A stretch of DNA of 63,392 nt. Source: Lachnospiraceae bacterium (GTDB lineage Bacteria > Bacillota > Clostridia > Lachnospirales > Lachnospiraceae). The notes under the pieces were generated by a model that saw only the letters and a program-made list of their open reading frames with translations, was not told the DNA's origin and did no database searches. Shown here one piece after another: positions 60,839-63,392 of the stretch (positions within the stretch are counted from its first letter, which is position 1; each line of letters opens with the position of its first letter). A program made the position numbers and the translations under genes. Location of the stretch: the NCBI GenBank assembly GCA_019424135.1, contig JAHYZZ010000014.1:1-63392 (forward strand). Direction: 5' to 3'.

Positions 60839-61853
60839 TCTTTTGCTTTCCTCCATTCTTCCATATCACCGGCTGGTAACTTTCCGTCTCATAGATGACA
60901 AGTCTCTTCCCATCCAGGTTCTCCCTATAAAGATCTATTCCACAGATCCGAGAATTATCGTATGTCTTATAATAGTATAGCCCTTCTTGGGGACGGATAC
61001 AACAGCTATAGCGTGTAGTCTCATATTTCCCCGCTTCTGTCCTCACACTTCCTCTTACCATACTGACACCGTCCAGAATATGAAAAAACTGGGAAAGCTC
61101 TGCTGCTGCATCGGCAGCACATACAGAGTTCCATTTCAGGAAAGCTGCCCGTACAAACCGGGATGCAGGAGAAGCATCCCCAGGGAGGCCGATCGCCCCC
61201 ATTCCGTCCCCATAAGGAGTCAGAGCCCATTTTCCCGGTTCATCTACAGATTCCAGCAACTTCGCAAACTGATTCTTTGGCGTTTCGGGCGTCAGGTGCA
61301 GATAATTACGGATATGCTCCAGATGATAAGGAAACGGAGGATTATTTGTCAGGACTCCCAGCGGGTCAGAGTAGATCTTCAATCCTTCTTCTACCGATTC
61401 AAGCACATAACAGTTATCTTTATCAGCCAGCATCCAGTGAAGAGGAGCAGACGGTAACAGCTCCGAAAATGCATCGTTTGTGACCGTTGCCTTTTTTAGC
61501 AGATCCACTGCCTCATTTGCCCTCTTACAAGTTCCCAGTATCCATGGAATCAATTCATAGGATGCTATGTTTATTTTCTCAAATTCCCGCGGATGATAAC
61601 AAGCGTTCTCTGGGAAGTACAGTCCTGCCATACACAATCCTTTTTCATTGGCCGCTTCTGCATACAGTGGATAATCTTCCGTCACATTCGCCATACCGAC
61701 CATCGCGTAGTGGTGGGTAACCTCTGGCAGATACCGGAAATGAAAGGGATATTTTCTAGGCGTAACCACAACTCGTTCTCCAAAGGATTCTTCCAGATCC
61801 AGATTCCTTCCAAAATAGAATTCACTTGCATGAAAAGTAATACACGTACACAT
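60828..61853 (-). CDS. Choloylglycine hydrolase family protein (bile salt hydrolase-like)
   Basis: A 341-residue Ntn hydrolase. The nucleophile Cys2 is directly exposed (MCTCITF, after Met removal), followed by FGRNLDLEESFGERVVVTPR with Arg16 and Asp19, an Asn in AANEKGLCMAGLYFPENA, the VLTNNPPFPYHLEHIRNY block and SPASRFVRAAFLKWN with the catalytic Arg. These are the residues of bile salt hydrolase/penicillin V acylase. Substrate cannot be settled; BSH is plausible for a gut organism. AGGAGG precedes the ATG. It is the first gene of the operon that leads into the kinase genes. Confidence 0.85.
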   Translation of the reverse strand: MCTCITFHASEFYFGRNLDLEESFGERVVVTPRKYPFHFRYLPEVTHHYAMVGMANVTEDYPLYAEAANEKGLCMAGLYFPENACYHPREFEKINIASYELIPWILGTCKRANEAVDLLKKATVTNDAFSELLPSAPLHWMLADKDNCYVLESVEEGLKIYSDPLGVLTNNPPFPYHLEHIRNYLHLTPETPKNQFAKLLESVDEPGKWALTPYGDGMGAIGLPGDASPASRFVRAAFLKWNSVCAADAAAELSQFFHILDGVSMVRGSVRTEAGKYETTRYSCCIRPQEGLYYYKTYDNSRICGIDLYRENLDGKRLVIYETESYQPVIWKNGGKQKNER

Positions 61854-61935
61854 CTTTAACCTCCTGATACCTTGTCTTTTCCTGCCGTTCAGGATAAAAT
61901 AGAATTTAATGATTCATTTAAGAAAGGAAACGATT

Positions 61936-62652
61936 ATGCTAAAAGTAACATATATTGAACACAGTAGCTTTTGGCTGGAATGGCCGGAATGCATCTGGCT
62001 GTTTGACTACTACGAAGGATCTCTTCCAGCCATTCCCAAAGAGAAACCCCTGTTTGTATTTGTTTCCCATTTTCATGCAGATCACTTTAATCCGGCCATT
62101 TTTGATCTACAAGCGCCCGCCGGCATCTCTTACATCTTATCCCACGATGTGATCCGCCACAGGAAACCAAAGAATCTTCCCAGGGCACTCTATACAATGC
62201 GTCCGAATGAACAACTGACCCTTTCCGCCGGCCCTGAAAGCTTTCAGATCCAGACTCTGCACTCTACGGATTTTGGCGTGGCATTTCTGATTCGTTTTCA
62301 TGAAAAATGGATCTATCACGCCGGGGATCTGAACTGGTGGGTGTGGAAAGAGGAAACTCAACAGTATAACAATAATATGACTGCAAACTTCAAAAAATAT
62401 ACCCGTCCTCTTCTTTGGAAAAATCTTTATGCCGCCTTCCTCCCTTTAGATCCCAGACAGGAGGAATGGTACAATAAAGGGATGCTATACATTCTGGAAC
62501 ACACCCATATATCCCATGCCTTCCCGATGCACTTCTGGAAGGATTATTCCGTCACAGACCGGTTCCTGGCATCACCAGAAGGTGCTGCATATAAAGATCA
62601 AATCGTAAACATAAAAAAAGAAAATGAAACCTTTATATTTCAAGATCAATAA
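61936..62652 (+). CDS. Metallo-beta-lactamase fold hydrolase
   Basis: A 238-residue MBL-fold protein (Lactamase_B_2/3, UlaG-like) without signal peptide. The metal motif SHFHADHFNP (HxHxDH) is near residues 53-62, a further His is in QTLHSTDFG, and HAGDLN supplies the bridging Asp. A C-terminal His in FPMHFW may complete the site. Such proteins open lactones or phosphoesters; the substrate is unknown. The start is ATG 61936 with AAAGGA upstream. It is divergent from the BSH operon and ends in a strong terminator. Confidence 0.85.
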   Translation: MLKVTYIEHSSFWLEWPECIWLFDYYEGSLPAIPKEKPLFVFVSHFHADHFNPAIFDLQAPAGISYILSHDVIRHRKPKNLPRALYTMRPNEQLTLSAGPESFQIQTLHSTDFGVAFLIRFHEKWIYHAGDLNWWVWKEETQQYNNNMTANFKKYTRPLLWKNLYAAFLPLDPRQEEWYNKGMLYILEHTHISHAFPMHFWKDYSVTDRFLASPEGAAYKDQIVNIKKENETFIFQDQ

Positions 62653-62657
62653 ACATG

Positions 62658-62707
62658 CAGAAGGTGCATGATCCCCACGCCAATTCGTGGGGATCATGCA
62701 CCTTCTG
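62658..62707. terminator. 22-bp hairpin terminator between the MBL gene and prfA
   Basis: The arms 62658-62679 and 62686-62707 pair perfectly with a 6-nt loop; TTTCATT follows on the plus strand. It lies between convergent genes and can serve both. Confidence 0.85.
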
Positions 62708-62727
62708 TTTCATTGTATTTATTCATG

Positions 62728-63392
62728 CTATTCGTTCATATTTGCGAGTTTGGCAGCCTGATCAGCGGCGATGCAGGCATCAATGATCTCCTGGATATCT
62801 CCGTTCATGATCTTATCCAGTTTATATAAGGTCAGACCGATCCGGTGATCAGTGACACGTCCCTGCGGGAAATTGTAAGTACGAATCTTTTCGGAACGAT
62901 CACCGGTTCCGATCTGACTCTTTCTTGCCTCTGCCTCTGCATCGTGGCGTTTCTGACATTCCAGATCATAAAGTTTTGCACGCAACAGAGCAAAAGCTTT
63001 TTCCTTGTTCTGCAGCTGAGACTTCTCTGTCTGGCTATAGATAACAATGCCCGTCGGATAATGGGTCAGCCGTACAGCAGAATCTGTCGTATTGACACAC
63101 TGCCCGCCATTACCAGATGCACGCATGATATCGATACGAATATCCTTCTCATCAATATGGATATCCACATCCTCCGCCTCCGGCATCACAGCAACGGTGA
63201 TGGTGGATGTATGGATTCTTCCGCCGGATTCTGTCTCCGGGACTCTTTGTACCCGATGGACTCCAGACTCATATTTCATCACGGAATATGCGCCTTTTCC
63301 ATTGATCATAAAGGTAACGTTTTTCATGCCTCCGATACCGATTTCTTCGCATTCTACCAGTTCTACCTTCCAATGTCTGCTCTCGGCATAGT
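62728..63392 (-). CDS. prfA: Peptide chain release factor 1, 5' end outside window
   Basis: Class I release factor that reads UAA and UAG. The visible 221 residues are the C-terminal two thirds. The GGQ motif is in ASGNGGQCVN, and GTGDRSEKIRTYNFPQGRVTDHRIG with the ending EIIDACIAADQAAKLA is typical of RF1. The frame continues to the window edge, so the start is not seen. RF1 competes with any readthrough of the amber codon in iorA. Confidence 0.96.
   Translation of the reverse strand, partial: YAESRHWKVELVECEEIGIGGMKNVTFMINGKGAYSVMKYESGVHRVQRVPETESGGRIHTSTITVAVMPEAEDVDIHIDEKDIRIDIMRASGNGGQCVNTTDSAVRLTHYPTGIVIYSQTEKSQLQNKEKAFALLRAKLYDLECQKRHDAEAEARKSQIGTGDRSEKIRTYNFPQGRVTDHRIGLTLYKLDKIMNGDIQEIIDACIAADQAAKLANMNE

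Noticed and set aside
1..63392. CRISPR arrays, tRNA or rRNA genes, prophage or insertion sequences
   Set aside because: No regularly spaced repeats, no tRNA-like cloverleaf with conserved T-loop, and no transposase, integrase or phage structural gene was seen on either strand.

Overview
The window looks like a chromosomal segment of an anaerobic, low-to-moderate GC Gram-positive, most likely a gut member of the Clostridia (Lachnospiraceae-like). The evidence is PolC-type DNA polymerase III, the MEP-pathway enzyme IspG, the MurT/GatD lipid II amidation pair, ferredoxin-type indolepyruvate oxidoreductase, a bile-salt-hydrolase-like enzyme, and strong AGGAGG ribosome binding sites throughout. 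No rRNA, tRNA, CRISPR array, prophage or insertion sequence was seen. Genus-level placement is inference.

Layout. 1-3143: end-truncated phenylacetate-CoA ligase followed upstream by iorB and iorA; iorA is interrupted by one in-frame amber codon. 3313-10250: a Nim-like flavoprotein, mnmM, a MATE exporter, and a MarR-controlled heterodimeric ABC exporter. 10394-15605: an orphan palindrome, a MerR regulator, and a LysR-associated group (DUF3737, SDR, cyclophilin-like lipoprotein, flavodoxin). 15627-20749: a Nik/Opp-type ABC uptake operon whose leader RNA looks like a transcription attenuator. 20768-24252: de novo NAD operon nadA-nadB-nadC-niaR with a candidate NiaR operator over its promoter. 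24421-25983: a PfoR/PTS-EIIC-like membrane protein with an unfamiliar N-terminal domain.

26002-32729 is a seven-gene operon: ribose-type ABC importer, PfkB kinase, two ADP-ribosylglycohydrolase-family proteins and a PsuG-like protein. It reads as an uptake, phosphorylation and glycosidic-cleavage route for a nucleoside or ribosyl conjugate. 32969-36610 holds a ThrE exporter, a DUF368 polyprenyl-phosphate translocase candidate and an NCS2 nucleobase permease. 36625-50307 is a long housekeeping block on the minus strand (polC, ispG, small proteins, DAHP synthase, gatD, murT, fructokinase, hisC, an aminotransferase, DUF2156).

50481-61853 is the most unusual part. It has a CHAP-like secreted protein, a vWA protein, a YARHG protein, and an operon of BSH-like enzyme, an unrecognised 478-residue protein, two membrane Ser/Thr kinases and a third protein that is a pseudokinase. 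The pseudokinase carries, one after the other, the extracellular domains of the two active kinases. A 55-bp near-identical element with an AAACCATGGTTT palindrome precedes both the CHAP and the YARHG gene, which suggests a shared regulator. The window ends with an MBL-fold hydrolase and the truncated prfA.
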